Source: Schleiferilactobacillus perolens DSM 12744
Lineage (GTDB): Bacteria > Bacillota > Bacilli > Lactobacillales > Lactobacillaceae
DNA length: 64,000 nucleotides
Assembly: GCF_001435585.1 (NCBI RefSeq)
Contig: NZ_AZEC01000005.1
Span: 62,001-126,000 of the forward strand
Direction: 5' to 3'
The notes beneath the pieces were generated by a model. That model was not told the origin of the DNA and did not search any database. It worked only from the letters and a program-made list of their open reading frames with translations. Every line of letters begins with the position of its first letter. Positions within the stretch are counted from its first letter, which is position 1. Of the stretch, positions 52,860 through 61,981 are shown one piece after another. The position numbers were made by a program, and so were the translations under genes.

Positions 52860-53515
52860 AGCATATTGGGGTGATGCTGGGCGGGCCGACAGATTTGTGG
52901 CCCAGTACCCTGCATAGCGACAATGATGCGCCCATTACCGATTGGCTAGGCGTGGATCGCGGCAGTTTGCGATTGCTCGAGAAGGGGATTGTCCCGGTGA
53001 CTGCTATCGGGGATTATGATTCACTGACACCTGCAGAACGCCGTCAAGTGGAGCACACGGTCCACGATGTGCGTTATGCGCAGCCAGAAAAAGATGACAC
53101 CGACTCAGAACTAGCCCTGCAGATTGCCTTTGAAGACTTACGGGCGGATGAGGTGACTATCTTTGGCGCTACTGGCGGCCGATTGGACCATCTATTAGTG
53201 AACTTATGGCTGTTGGCTGAGCCGCGTTTCAAGGAATATGCGGACCATGTGGCTATCGTGGATCGGCAAAACCTGATCCGTTTTTACTTGCCCCAAGCGC
53301 ACCTATTGTTTCCCGAAACAGGTTACAAGTACATCGGTTTCGTGAACCTCACCCCAATCCGCGAGTTTGAAATTCACAATGCCAAATATCCGTTAGCTTC
53401 CTTCACCAGCGACTACCCAGTCTCCTGGGCCAGCAACGAATTCCTAGACGACCGCCAACCCATCCAGATTGCCTTCACCAAGGGCGTTGTTGCGGCAATT
53501 TACAGCAAGGATTGA
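52856..53515 (+). CDS. thiN: Thiamine diphosphokinase
   Basis: Makes thiamine diphosphate from thiamine and ATP. 219 residues. GVDRGSLRLLEKGIVPVTAIGDYDSL carries the conserved Asp residues, and EKDDTDSELAL and GATGGRLDHLLVNLWLL are family signatures. It is last in the coaBC-to-thiN run. Confidence 0.96.
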   Translation: MKHIGVMLGGPTDLWPSTLHSDNDAPITDWLGVDRGSLRLLEKGIVPVTAIGDYDSLTPAERRQVEHTVHDVRYAQPEKDDTDSELALQIAFEDLRADEVTIFGATGGRLDHLLVNLWLLAEPRFKEYADHVAIVDRQNLIRFYLPQAHLLFPETGYKYIGFVNLTPIREFEIHNAKYPLASFTSDYPVSWASNEFLDDRQPIQIAFTKGVVAAIYSKD

Positions 53516-53565
53516 TTATTTTCTTGATTTTGAAACAGTCTGTCGTTTTGAATGACCACAATCTA

Positions 53566-53747
53566 GTGCCAATGCGGAGCAAGCGTAGGTGGCATGGGGC
53601 TCAACTGTAGGAACTGCAATAAACTTGGCCTGGTTTTGGCCAAGTTTATATGCAGTTAGGCGACTTTGAGACCGCGCACTTTGCGGGCTCAAAGCGCCGT
53701 CACAGCGTTCCAGCCCCATGCCACCGAAGCTTGCGTAGCATTGGCAC
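53566..53747 (-). repeat. Long structured repeat, copy E (inverted orientation)
   Basis: Ends GTGCCAA (53566-53572) and TTGGCAC (53741-53747). The second stem GTGGCATGGGGCT (53589-53601) pairs perfectly with 53712-53724. The hairpin AACTGCA/TGCAGTT (53612-53657) encloses ATAAACTTGGCC/GGCCAAGTTTAT, and the core hairpin ACTTTGAG/CTCAAAGC is at 53659-53698. Relative to copies C and D it is reversed and lacks the 29-base module. The 340-base gap between thiN and rpmB holds only this element and the rpmB terminator. Confidence 0.87.
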
Positions 53748-53772
53748 GGCAGGCGAAGCCAAATCTTCAAGC

Positions 53773-53830
53773 AAAAAAATACACCGCCACATTCCAGTTA
53801 AAAACACTGGAACATGACGGTGACTTTTTT
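53773..53830. terminator. Bidirectional terminator between thiN side and rpmB
   Basis: CACCG/CGGTG and CCAGT/ACTGG stems form one interrupted hairpin with an A-run (53773-53779) on one side and a T-run (53825-53830) on the other; on the minus strand it ends rpmB. Confidence 0.8.
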
Positions 53831-53855
53831 ATGTCTGCAGACACAAAAACGAAAA

Positions 53856-54041
53856 CTAAACGCGGGTAACCTTGCCAGACTTTAGTGCCCGAGCAGAAAC
53901 CCAAACGCGCTTCGGCTTGCCATCAACAAGAATACGGACCTTATGCAGATTCGGCTTCCAAGAACGACGAGCAGAGTTCAATGCGTGGGACCGCTTGTTA
54001 CCAAATTCTGTTTTGCGGCCAGTGATATAATCCTTTGCCAA
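53856..54041 (-). CDS. rpmB: 50S ribosomal protein L28
   Basis: 61 residues from a TTG start at 54041 (minus), preceded by [29 protein letters not shown], then [16 protein letters not shown] and the C-terminal [12 protein letters not shown]. An upstream in-frame ATG lies before the ribosome binding site and is rejected. There are no Cys pairs, so it is the zinc-free form. Confidence 0.96.
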   Translation of the reverse strand: MAKDYITGRKTEFGNKRSHALNSARRSWKPNLHKVRILVDGKPKRVWVSARALKSGKVTRV

Positions 54042-54079
54042 AACGATTCCCTCCTTTACGACCACGGTCAAAATTTACT

Positions 54080-54108
54080 TATCTAAGTTACCATACCCCC
54101 CTAGTCAA
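54080..54108 (-). promoter_or_regulatory. rpmB promoter
   Basis: On the minus strand, TTGACT (54103-54108), 17 bases, then TAGATA (54080-54085). Confidence 0.55.
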
Positions 54109-54267
54109 TGCAAGCACCTTACAAGGAAAAATACTTGACAGGCAATGTTTACCGGCCGCAAATGCATGATCAGTCGGTGTTGGACAAGGGGATTCGGGCA
54201 AGGGGCATCAATCAAGTGGCAAATTATGGTATTATTATCTGGAAATACTATCGAAGGAGGTTCTTAC

Positions 54268-54630
54268 ATGGCTGTCAAAATTGAGACTAAATACGGCACC
54301 ATTGCGATCGCCAACAATGTCATTGCCACAGTCGTCGGCGGTGGCGCCACCGCAGTTTACGGCATCGTGGGCATGGCATCTAAACAAATCTTTCGCGATA
54401 ACTTCAACGAAATCCTAAATCGGGATAATTACGCTCGCGGGGTCGTGATTCGACAAAATGATGAAGGCATCACAGTTGACGTGTATATTATTGTTGGATA
54501 TGGTCTGAAAATCTCCGAGGTTTGCCGTAATGTCCAAGATAAAGTAAAATACAATCTCGAATCGATGTTGGGAATCACTGCGCAGGCCGTTAATGTCATT
54601 GTTCAGGGCGTTGTCGTCTTGGGCGATTAG
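54268..54630 (+). CDS. yloU: Asp23/Gls24-family protein YloU
   Basis: ATG at 54268 after GAAGGAGG gives 120 residues, almost all one Asp23 domain: KYGTIAIANNVIATVVGGGA, GITVDVYIIVGYGLKISEV and AVNVIVQGVV. It is the partner that regularly precedes the DAK2-domain kinase gene. A second Asp23 protein is at 32014-32478; the two are paralogues with different tails. Confidence 0.93.
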   Translation: MAVKIETKYGTIAIANNVIATVVGGGATAVYGIVGMASKQIFRDNFNEILNRDNYARGVVIRQNDEGITVDVYIIVGYGLKISEVCRNVQDKVKYNLESMLGITAQAVNVIVQGVVVLGD

Positions 54631-54671
54631 TGCGTGGACAACGATCCAATAATTCGAGGAGGAATCGCGAA

Positions 54672-56342
54672 GTGGCAGTAACAGAAATCACCGTGGAAAG
54701 ACTAACCGATATGATTCGGGTCGCCGCCCACCGGTTGAGTAAAAATGTTGAATTTGTAAATTCATTGAATGTGTTCCCGGTACCCGATGGGGATACCGGC
54801 ACCAACATGTCGCTGACCTTAGCCAGCGGCGTTAAAAACGTCAACAATGCCAATGCCGCCACAGTGGGGGCTATGACTAAGGCGTTAGCCAAGGGTACCT
54901 TAATGGGGGCCCGGGGTAATTCAGGTGTTATTTCGTCGCAACTGTTTCGAGGGTTTGCCAAAGCCACGGAAAATAAAAAGACATTGACGGCCCAGGACTT
55001 AGCCGATGCTTTGACGGGTGGCGTCCAGACGGCTTACAAGGCAGTTATGAAGCCAGTGGAAGGCACAATTCTCACTGTGGCGCGGGAGGCCGCTAAGGCC
55101 GGTAATAAGGCTGCCCAAAATAGTGATGACGCGGTTGTCGTCATGCAGGCCGTTGTGAACGGTGCTAAGCGGTCTCTGGCAGCGACGCCTAGCCTTTTAC
55201 CGGTACTGAAAGAAGTCGGTGTGGTTGATTCCGGCGGTCAAGGGCTAGTCTTCATTTATGAGGGCTTCTTAGAAGCGTTGAACGGCAAGGTCACCAGTGA
55301 TGAATACGTCATCAGTGATACTGAAATGGATGAAATGGTGAATGCCGTCCATCACCAATCTATTCAAGGACAGTTGTCAACAGCGGATATTAAATATGGC
55401 TATTGTACTGAAATGATGGTAGAGCTGAATCAAAAACCGGCTGAGGGACACGAATTCAATTACGATACGTTCCGCAATTATTTGAATGATCTCGGCGATT
55501 CACTATTGGTGGTGGCCGATGATGAAGTGGTCAAAGTCCATGTGCACACGGAGCACCCGGGTAAGGTGTATCGCTATGGTGCACAATTTGGTCAGTTGGA
55601 TAAGATTAAGATTGATAACATGCGTGCTCAACACGATGACATCGTGGAGCGCCAGGCCAGCGAAGCCGCTAAACCACAGGCGCCCGCTAAGTTCGGGGTC
55701 GTGGCCGTGGCATCTGGTCATGGTGTTGCGGAACTGTATCGCTCCTTAGGGGTGACTCAGATCTTAGAGGGTGGCCAAACAATGAATCCGTCGACCCAGG
55801 ATATTTTAGCGGCGGTGAAGAAGGCTAATGCACTGAATGTGATTATCTTACCCAACAACGGCAATATCTTCATGGCCGCTCAGCAAGCCGCCCAGCAAGC
55901 TGAGAATCATGTGGCGGTGGTGCCGACTAAATCCATTCAACAAGGAATGACCGCTATGCTGTCCTTCAATCCAGATGAAACATTGAAGGAAAACGTGGCA
56001 GAAATGAGCGACTCTTTAGATACTGTGGCCAGTGGTGAAATGACCGTGGCCACTCGGGACACATCGATTAACGGCCTGACCATTCACAAGGATGATTTTA
56101 TCGGTATTGTGGATGGCGATATCGCGGTGAACGGAACCGATCGGGTGCAGGTGATGACTGACATGATTTTGAAGATGCTCACTGAAGATAGTGAGATCAT
56201 CACCATTCTGTATGGTACAGAAGGCACTAAGGAAGAAGCCCAACAAGTGGCTGATGCGATTACCGCCCAAAGTGACGATCTGGAAGTAGAAATTCATGAG
56301 GGCGATCAACCGGTTTACGCGTATCTGGTTTCTGTAGAATAA
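54672..56342 (+). CDS. fakA: DAK2-domain fatty acid kinase-like protein (FakA/YloV)
   Basis: GTG at 54672 after GAGGAGGA gives 556 residues. The N-terminal DAK2/DhaL domain binds ATP: NVFPVPDGDTGTNMSLTLASG and ARGNSGVISSQLFRGFA, with DSGGQGLVFIYEGFLEAL. The middle and C-terminal DegV-interaction region follows (IILPNNGNIFMAAQQAA). FakA phosphorylates fatty acids held by FakB (DegV-family) proteins; none is encoded in this window. plsX, which uses the acyl-phosphate pool, lies close by. Confidence 0.93.
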   Translation: MAVTEITVERLTDMIRVAAHRLSKNVEFVNSLNVFPVPDGDTGTNMSLTLASGVKNVNNANAATVGAMTKALAKGTLMGARGNSGVISSQLFRGFAKATENKKTLTAQDLADALTGGVQTAYKAVMKPVEGTILTVAREAAKAGNKAAQNSDDAVVVMQAVVNGAKRSLAATPSLLPVLKEVGVVDSGGQGLVFIYEGFLEALNGKVTSDEYVISDTEMDEMVNAVHHQSIQGQLSTADIKYGYCTEMMVELNQKPAEGHEFNYDTFRNYLNDLGDSLLVVADDEVVKVHVHTEHPGKVYRYGAQFGQLDKIKIDNMRAQHDDIVERQASEAAKPQAPAKFGVVAVASGHGVAELYRSLGVTQILEGGQTMNPSTQDILAAVKKANALNVIILPNNGNIFMAAQQAAQQAENHVAVVPTKSIQQGMTAMLSFNPDETLKENVAEMSDSLDTVASGEMTVATRDTSINGLTIHKDDFIGIVDGDIAVNGTDRVQVMTDMILKMLTEDSEIITILYGTEGTKEEAQQVADAITAQSDDLEVEIHEGDQPVYAYLVSVE

Positions 56343-56376
56343 TGACCGACCGCCAATTAGCGGATGTGTCTTTCCA

Positions 56377-56419
56377 GTCCTGTGAAAACCGTATTCTTGG
56401 TTTTTACAGGACCTTTTTT
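56377..56419 (+). terminator. Terminator after fakA
   Basis: GTCCTGTGAAAACC and GGTTTTTACAGGAC pair with one G-U, followed by TTTTTT (with C before it). Confidence 0.88.
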
Positions 56420-56445
56420 GAAAGAAAAAGGAAGGGAGAAAAAGT

Positions 56446-58485
56446 GTGGCCAGTTTAATGGATGCCGTGACAATGCTGCCCAGTGTAGGACCAAAACGGG
56501 AAAGTGCATTGCGTCAACTCGGTATTGTGACTGTGGGTGATTTATTATTTTATTTTCCCTTTCGCTATGACGATATTCGCACCCGGTCGTGGCAAGAACT
56601 GGGCGATGGTGAAAAAGTCACTCTTAAGGGCACAGTGATTGCGCCGCTCGTTCTTTCCCGGTTTGGCCGCAACCGTAATCGTCTCAGCCTGCGCCTCCTG
56701 GTTGAAGATTTGCCCATTGTGGTGACATTCTTCAATCAGCCCTGGCTGAAAGATAAAATCGAAGAAAATAGTGAAGTCGCCGTCTTTGGTACCTGGAATG
56801 CCAAACGGCACAGTCTGGCAGGACAGCGGCTGATTGCCCAAGCGGACGGCGGTGATGCCGGAATGAGTCCGATTTATTCCGTGAATAAGAATATTCGGCA
56901 ACGGACACTGGTGGATTTGATTCATACCGCCTACGAAAAGTATCATGGCTTGCTGCGGGAAGTGGTGCCAGACAGTTTACGGACCCATTATCGGCTGGAA
57001 CCCACAGAAACGGTGGTACACAACATGCATTTCCCCAAAAATGGGGAGGAAGCGCGATTGGCCCGGCGCAGTGCCGCATTTCGCGAATTGTTTCTGTTTG
57101 AATGTCGGATGCAGTCTTTACGGCGCGACAACAATCAGGTGGATGCGGGATTAGCGCTAGACTATGATTTGACTGCCATGCGCGAGTTCATCAAAACACT
57201 GCCGTTCGAATTGACCAGTGCTCAGAAGCGTGTGGTCAACGAAATTTGTGCCGATATGAAACGGGCGCATCACATGAATCGACTGTTGCAGGGTGATGTG
57301 GGTAGCGGAAAAACGATCGTAGCCGTGCTGGCCTTGTTTGCGGCCGTGACCGCTGGCTATCAGGCTGCGCTGATGGTCCCGACAGAAATCTTAGCGGAAC
57401 AGCATTATACCAAAATTGCGAAATTATTAGCGCCGATGCATGTTACAGTGGGAATCCTCACGGGCTCACTAAACGCGTCAGACCGGGCCCATGCGCTTCA
57501 TGATATCGAAACAGGGCGGATGAATGTGATTATTGGGACCCATGCCCTGATTCAAGATACGGTGAAATTTGCTAAACTAGGATTGGCAATCATTGATGAG
57601 CAGCACCGGTTTGGTGTCAATCAGCGGCGAGCATTGCGGCAAAAGGGAATCAATCCTGATGTGCTGATGATGACTGCCACGCCGATTCCTCGGACGCTGG
57701 CAATCACCACTTATGGGGAAATGGATGTGTCGACCATTGATGAATTACCTGCTGGGCGCCAACCGATTGCAACCACCTGGCTGAAATCTAACCAAACCGG
57801 CCGCGTACTGACCCAACTGAAGACCCAACTGGCGACGGGGGCACAAGCCTACGTGGTCACTCCGCTGATTGCGGAATCAGAAGCGGTCGATTTGCGTAAT
57901 GCAGAGGATCTGTATGAACGCATGCAGCGAGCATTACCGGAATACCACGTGGCGCTGCTCCATGGCCAGTTGAAGAATCAAGAAAAAAACGCCATTATGG
58001 GGGCGTTTAGCCGTAATGAGGTCCAAGTTCTGGTGGCCACCACGGTAGTGGAAGTCGGCATGGACGTACCCAACGCCAATATGATGATTATTTTTGACGC
58101 AGACCGGTTTGGCTTGTCGCAACTGCACCAGCTGCGCGGGCGAGTCGGCCGGGGCAATCAGCAGGCATTTTGTTATTTGATCGCCGACCCTAAGAACCAG
58201 GTCGCCATCGCTCGCATGGAAGCCATGGTAAAAACTACCGACGGCTTTGTGCTAGCGGAAAAAGATTTGCAATTGCGCGGTCCTGGCGATGTCTTCGGAG
58301 ATGAACAATCGGGTTTGCCACATTTCAATGTGGCTGATCCGGTTGGCGATTCCGCGATGTTGGAAGTTGCCCATGATGCGGCCAAAGAGATTTTTCAAGA
58401 TGATCCCAGTTTAGCGGCTCCGGATCACACAGGCATTGCCAGTTACTTAGCGGAATTAAAGAAACGCAATCAATATTTTGATTAG
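56446..58485 (+). CDS. recG: ATP-dependent DNA helicase RecG
   Basis: RecG reverses stalled replication forks. GTG at 56446 after GAAGGGAG gives 679 residues. N-terminal wedge/OB domain (about 55-140), then helicase motifs: GDVGSGKTIVAVLAL, IGTHALIQD, DEQHRFGVNQR, MTATPIPRT, GRVGRGNQQAFCYL. The C-terminal LRGPGDVFGDEQSGLP is conserved. Confidence 0.98.
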   Translation: MASLMDAVTMLPSVGPKRESALRQLGIVTVGDLLFYFPFRYDDIRTRSWQELGDGEKVTLKGTVIAPLVLSRFGRNRNRLSLRLLVEDLPIVVTFFNQPWLKDKIEENSEVAVFGTWNAKRHSLAGQRLIAQADGGDAGMSPIYSVNKNIRQRTLVDLIHTAYEKYHGLLREVVPDSLRTHYRLEPTETVVHNMHFPKNGEEARLARRSAAFRELFLFECRMQSLRRDNNQVDAGLALDYDLTAMREFIKTLPFELTSAQKRVVNEICADMKRAHHMNRLLQGDVGSGKTIVAVLALFAAVTAGYQAALMVPTEILAEQHYTKIAKLLAPMHVTVGILTGSLNASDRAHALHDIETGRMNVIIGTHALIQDTVKFAKLGLAIIDEQHRFGVNQRRALRQKGINPDVLMMTATPIPRTLAITTYGEMDVSTIDELPAGRQPIATTWLKSNQTGRVLTQLKTQLATGAQAYVVTPLIAESEAVDLRNAEDLYERMQRALPEYHVALLHGQLKNQEKNAIMGAFSRNEVQVLVATTVVEVGMDVPNANMMIIFDADRFGLSQLHQLRGRVGRGNQQAFCYLIADPKNQVAIARMEAMVKTTDGFVLAEKDLQLRGPGDVFGDEQSGLPHFNVADPVGDSAMLEVAHDAAKEIFQDDPSLAAPDHTGIASYLAELKKRNQYFD

Positions 58486-58500
58486 GAAAGCAGGATACCA

Positions 58501-59529
58501 ATGAAAACAATTGCTGTGGATGGTATGGGCGGCGACAATGCGCCCGAAGCGATCGTCAAGGGGATTGAAATGGCCCGGGATGACTTCCCGGATCTGCAAT
58601 TCCAGTTATACGGCGATGAAGGCCAATTGACCAAATTACTGAAAAACTCGGAGCGGATCACGATTGTGCCGACAACCGAAGTCGTGACCGGAGAAGATGA
58701 ACCCACCCGTGCGGTCCGCCGGAAGAAAGATTCCAGCTTAGTGCGCGCTGCACTGGCCGCCAAATCGGGTGAAGCGGACGCCTTTTACTCCGCCGGCAAT
58801 ACGGGTGCGGTACTCACGGCGGGTGTGTTACTAGTCGGTCGCATCAAGGGCATTGAACGCCCCGGGTTGATCACGGTCTTTCCTACGGTGCACGAAGACC
58901 AGCAGTTTTTAATGCTGGATGTGGGTGCCAATGCGGAAAGCAAACCCAGCTATCTGCATCAATTTGCGTTGATGGGCCAGTTTTATGCCCATGATGTCCT
59001 GGGCTTGGATCATCCCCGGGTTGGGCTATTGAATAATGGGACAGAAGCCGATAAGGGTGATAGTCTGCATAAGGCGGTCCACGATTTATTGGAAAAGGAT
59101 CCGGACATCAACTTTGTGGGAAATGTGGAGGCGACCAACCTATTTAATGCGCCAGCCGATGTGGTGGTGACCGATGGATTTACTGGTAACGCCACATTGA
59201 AGACGATGGAGGGAACCGCCAGCACACTGATGCACTTGCTGAAGGCCAATTTGATGGATAATGGTTTACGGCCTAAATTAGGTGCACTTTTAGCCAAACC
59301 GGCACTGAAGAAGTTGGCGACGATGTTTGATGCCGATCGGGCGGGCGGCGCAGTGTTAATCGGCGTCAATGCACCGGTGGTCAAGAGCCACGGCAACTCG
59401 GACGAGAATGCGGTGTATTATGTGCAGAAACAATTGCGGGCGATGCTGAATCATGGCACGGTCCAAAGCGTGATTCAATACTTTTCGACCCACACTGAAG
59501 AGACGGTTGCAGCCGCCAAGGAGGAATAG
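58501..59529 (+). CDS. plsX: Phosphate acyltransferase PlsX
   Basis: Makes acyl-phosphate from acyl-ACP for phospholipid synthesis. 342 residues. TIAVDGMGGDNAPEAIVKGI opens the fold; SAGNTGAVLTAG, LDVGANAESKP and VVTDGFTGNATLK are conserved. It lies 15 bases after recG and 5 bases before acpP, a functional pair. Confidence 0.98.
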   Translation: MKTIAVDGMGGDNAPEAIVKGIEMARDDFPDLQFQLYGDEGQLTKLLKNSERITIVPTTEVVTGEDEPTRAVRRKKDSSLVRAALAAKSGEADAFYSAGNTGAVLTAGVLLVGRIKGIERPGLITVFPTVHEDQQFLMLDVGANAESKPSYLHQFALMGQFYAHDVLGLDHPRVGLLNNGTEADKGDSLHKAVHDLLEKDPDINFVGNVEATNLFNAPADVVVTDGFTGNATLKTMEGTASTLMHLLKANLMDNGLRPKLGALLAKPALKKLATMFDADRAGGAVLIGVNAPVVKSHGNSDENAVYYVQKQLRAMLNHGTVQSVIQYFSTHTEETVAAAKEE

Positions 59530-59534
59530 TTTTC

Positions 59535-59789
59535 ATGACAGAACAAGAGATTTTTGACAAAATTCAAGCATTAATCGCAGATCGCTTTGAAATCGATCCG
59601 AGCAAAATCACCAACGCCACCAACTTTAAGGAAGATCTGTCCGCAGACTCACTCGACTTGGTTGAATTTGTACTGACGCTGGAAGATACTTTTGGCGGCG
59701 AAATTAGTGACGATGATGCCGACCAGCTGAATACCGTGGGCGACGTTGTGAAATACATTGCCGCTCACCAGGAGAATGCCAGTAAATAA
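59535..59789 (+). CDS. acpP: Acyl carrier protein
   Basis: 84 residues. The phosphopantetheine attachment Ser is S39 in ADSLDLVEFVLTLED. Helix 1 is EIFDKIQALIADRFEID. It is slightly longer than E. coli ACP. The usual rnc-smc-ftsY genes do not follow; the opp operon does. Confidence 0.97.
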   Translation: MTEQEIFDKIQALIADRFEIDPSKITNATNFKEDLSADSLDLVEFVLTLEDTFGGEISDDDADQLNTVGDVVKYIAAHQENASK

Positions 59790-59853
59790 GAATCAGCGTT
59801 CGTCTTTATGTGGCTTTTTTGTGGCGAGAGCGTGTTTTTTCCTTGGCACTTTC

Positions 59854-59882
59854 TTGCAATACAAGCGGGCTACCGATATAAT
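59854..59882 (+). promoter_or_regulatory. opp operon promoter
   Basis: TTGCAA (59854-59859), 17 bases, then a perfect TATAAT (59877-59882). The leader to oppD is about 70 bases. Confidence 0.75.
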
Positions 59883-59957
59883 TGACGCATTGTAAACCAT
59901 TCTTATGGCTTTCTCATCAACGTGTGTGACAGCGATTCTACAAGAGGAGGAATGGAT

Positions 59958-61010
59958 TTGGATACATCCGACGAATTATTGCTCGATATCCAACATCTGC
60001 ATACCGCATTCCGGGTCCACGATGAATTTTTTGACGCCGTTGACGACGTCTCTTTGACTTTGCACAAGAATGAAATCTTGGCATTGGTCGGGGAATCCGG
60101 ATCGGGTAAGAGCACATTAGCAACCAGCATTATTGGGTTGCACAATCCGCGCAATACGCGCGTGACAGGCGACATTATGTATAACGAACTGAATTTGGTG
60201 GGCTTGAACGAAGCTCTGTTTAACCGAATTCGGGGCAACGACATTGGCATGATCTTCCAAGACCCTTTGGCCGCACTGAATCCGCTAATGCGGATCGGCG
60301 AACAGATTGCGGAAAGCTTGGTGTATCATACCAAGCTGAACGAATCAGAACGCAACGCCCGGGTATTGGAATTACTGGATCAAGTCGGTATTCCTGACCC
60401 GGCACTCACAGCGCATCAATATCCCCATGAATTATCTGGGGGGATGCGGCAACGGGTGATTATCGCCATCGCCATTGCTTGTAAGCCGCCGATCATTATC
60501 GCGGATGAACCCACCACTGCGCTGGATGTGACTATTCAGGCACAGATTTTGGACTTGTTAGAAGACATCCAGAAGGAAATTGGTTCCGGCATTTTGCTGA
60601 TTACCCACGATTTAGGGGTGGTGGCCGAAACAGCGGATACCGTCGCTGTGATGTACTCTGGGCAAATTGTGGAACAGGGCAGTGTTTATCAGGTCTTTGA
60701 TAATCCGTTACATCCTTATACCCGGTCACTCTTGCGTTCCATGCCGCAGGCAGACCAGGATGATGAAGAATTGCATGTCATTCAAGGCACTGTACCGTCA
60801 TTGGTGGATATGCAGCGGACCGGTGATCGGTTTGCACCGCGGATTCCGTGGATGCCCGCGTCGTCTCATGAGGAGAATCCGGTCTTACATGAAGTGGAAC
60901 CCGGCCATCTGGTGCGGTGCACTTGTTACAAGACCTTTTACTTCCCAGATGACAAACAACCGGCCGCAGCTGGTGCCGGCAGTAGTCAAAATGCCAGTGA
61001 AGGAGAGTAG
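59958..61010 (+). CDS. oppD: Oligopeptide ABC transporter ATP-binding protein OppD
   Basis: One of two ATPases powering oligopeptide uptake. AGGAGG at 59945-59950 favours the TTG at 59958 (350 residues); ATG at 59952 is only one base from that site. Walker [17 protein letters not shown]-loop [11 protein letters not shown], signature [10 protein letters not shown], Walker [15 protein letters not shown]. The oligopeptide-type C-terminal extension contains [15 protein letters not shown] and a CTCYK Cys pair. Confidence 0.95.
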   Translation: MDTSDELLLDIQHLHTAFRVHDEFFDAVDDVSLTLHKNEILALVGESGSGKSTLATSIIGLHNPRNTRVTGDIMYNELNLVGLNEALFNRIRGNDIGMIFQDPLAALNPLMRIGEQIAESLVYHTKLNESERNARVLELLDQVGIPDPALTAHQYPHELSGGMRQRVIIAIAIACKPPIIIADEPTTALDVTIQAQILDLLEDIQKEIGSGILLITHDLGVVAETADTVAVMYSGQIVEQGSVYQVFDNPLHPYTRSLLRSMPQADQDDEELHVIQGTVPSLVDMQRTGDRFAPRIPWMPASSHEENPVLHEVEPGHLVRCTCYKTFYFPDDKQPAAAGAGSSQNASEGE

Positions 61011-61015
61011 AATTT

Positions 61016-61978
61016 ATGTCACTAATTGAGATTAAAGACCTCAACATTCATTACCCCATCCGCTCTGGCTTCTTTAACCGCATTACGGATTATGTGTACG
61101 CTGTGGATGGCATCAACTTCGATATTGAAGAGGGCGAAACCTATGGCTTAATCGGCGAATCCGGTTCCGGTAAATCAACGACCGGGAAAGCTATTGTGGG
61201 CTTGGAGAAGGTTACCTCTGGCCAAATTATGTATAATGGCGAGGACGTGACCAACAAGCACAACCGGAAACAAATGAAATACAACAAGGATGTCCAAATG
61301 ATTTTCCAGGACTCTATGTCCAGCTTGAATCCCCGTAAGCGGATCGAAGACATTATTGCGGAGCCAATTCGCAACTTTGAAGAGATGACCGACAACGAGG
61401 AACGGACCCGGGTCAAAGAATTATTGGATATCGTTGGTATGCCTTCGGACGCCATGTATAAATATCCCCATGAATTTTCCGGCGGCCAGCGTCAGCGGAT
61501 CGGGGTCGCGCGCGCCGTGGCGACGCATCCCAAACTAATCATTGCGGATGAACCCGTATCTGCGTTGGATCTGTCGGTGCAAGCCCAAGTGTTGAACTTC
61601 ATGAAGCATATCCAACGTGAATACAACATTTCGTACTTGTTCATTTCCCATGACTTGGGTGTCGTGAAACATATGTGCCGCAATTTGGCCATCATGCATC
61701 GGGGCCGATTGGTCGAAGTGGGTACGCGGGATGATATTTACAATCACCCCCAGCACATCTACACAAAGCGTCTATTGGCGGCGATTCCCAAGGTGAATCC
61801 ATCCGGTCGGGAAAAAGACAAGGCCAATCGGCGAGCAGTCGAGAAGGAATACCAAGAGCACCAGAGCAAATGGTATGACAAAGACGGCAAGGTCTTTCCA
61901 CTGCAGCAGATTTCAGCAACCCATTCGGTGGCTTTACCACCCGATGAAGTGGCTGAATTGAAGTCGGAGGTGGGTTAA
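61016..61978 (+). CDS. oppF: Oligopeptide ABC transporter ATP-binding protein OppF
   Basis: Second ATPase of the Opp importer, 320 residues. Walker [18 protein letters not shown]-loop MIFQDSMSSLNPRKR, signature FSGGQRQRIGVARA, Walker B LIIADEPVSALDLS. The C-terminal region is charged (EKDKANRRAVEKEYQEHQ) and lacks the Cys cluster seen in many OppF proteins. 5 bases after oppD. Confidence 0.95.
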   Translation: MSLIEIKDLNIHYPIRSGFFNRITDYVYAVDGINFDIEEGETYGLIGESGSGKSTTGKAIVGLEKVTSGQIMYNGEDVTNKHNRKQMKYNKDVQMIFQDSMSSLNPRKRIEDIIAEPIRNFEEMTDNEERTRVKELLDIVGMPSDAMYKYPHEFSGGQRQRIGVARAVATHPKLIIADEPVSALDLSVQAQVLNFMKHIQREYNISYLFISHDLGVVKHMCRNLAIMHRGRLVEVGTRDDIYNHPQHIYTKRLLAAIPKVNPSGREKDKANRRAVEKEYQEHQSKWYDKDGKVFPLQQISATHSVALPPDEVAELKSEVG

Positions 61979-61981
61979 CTC

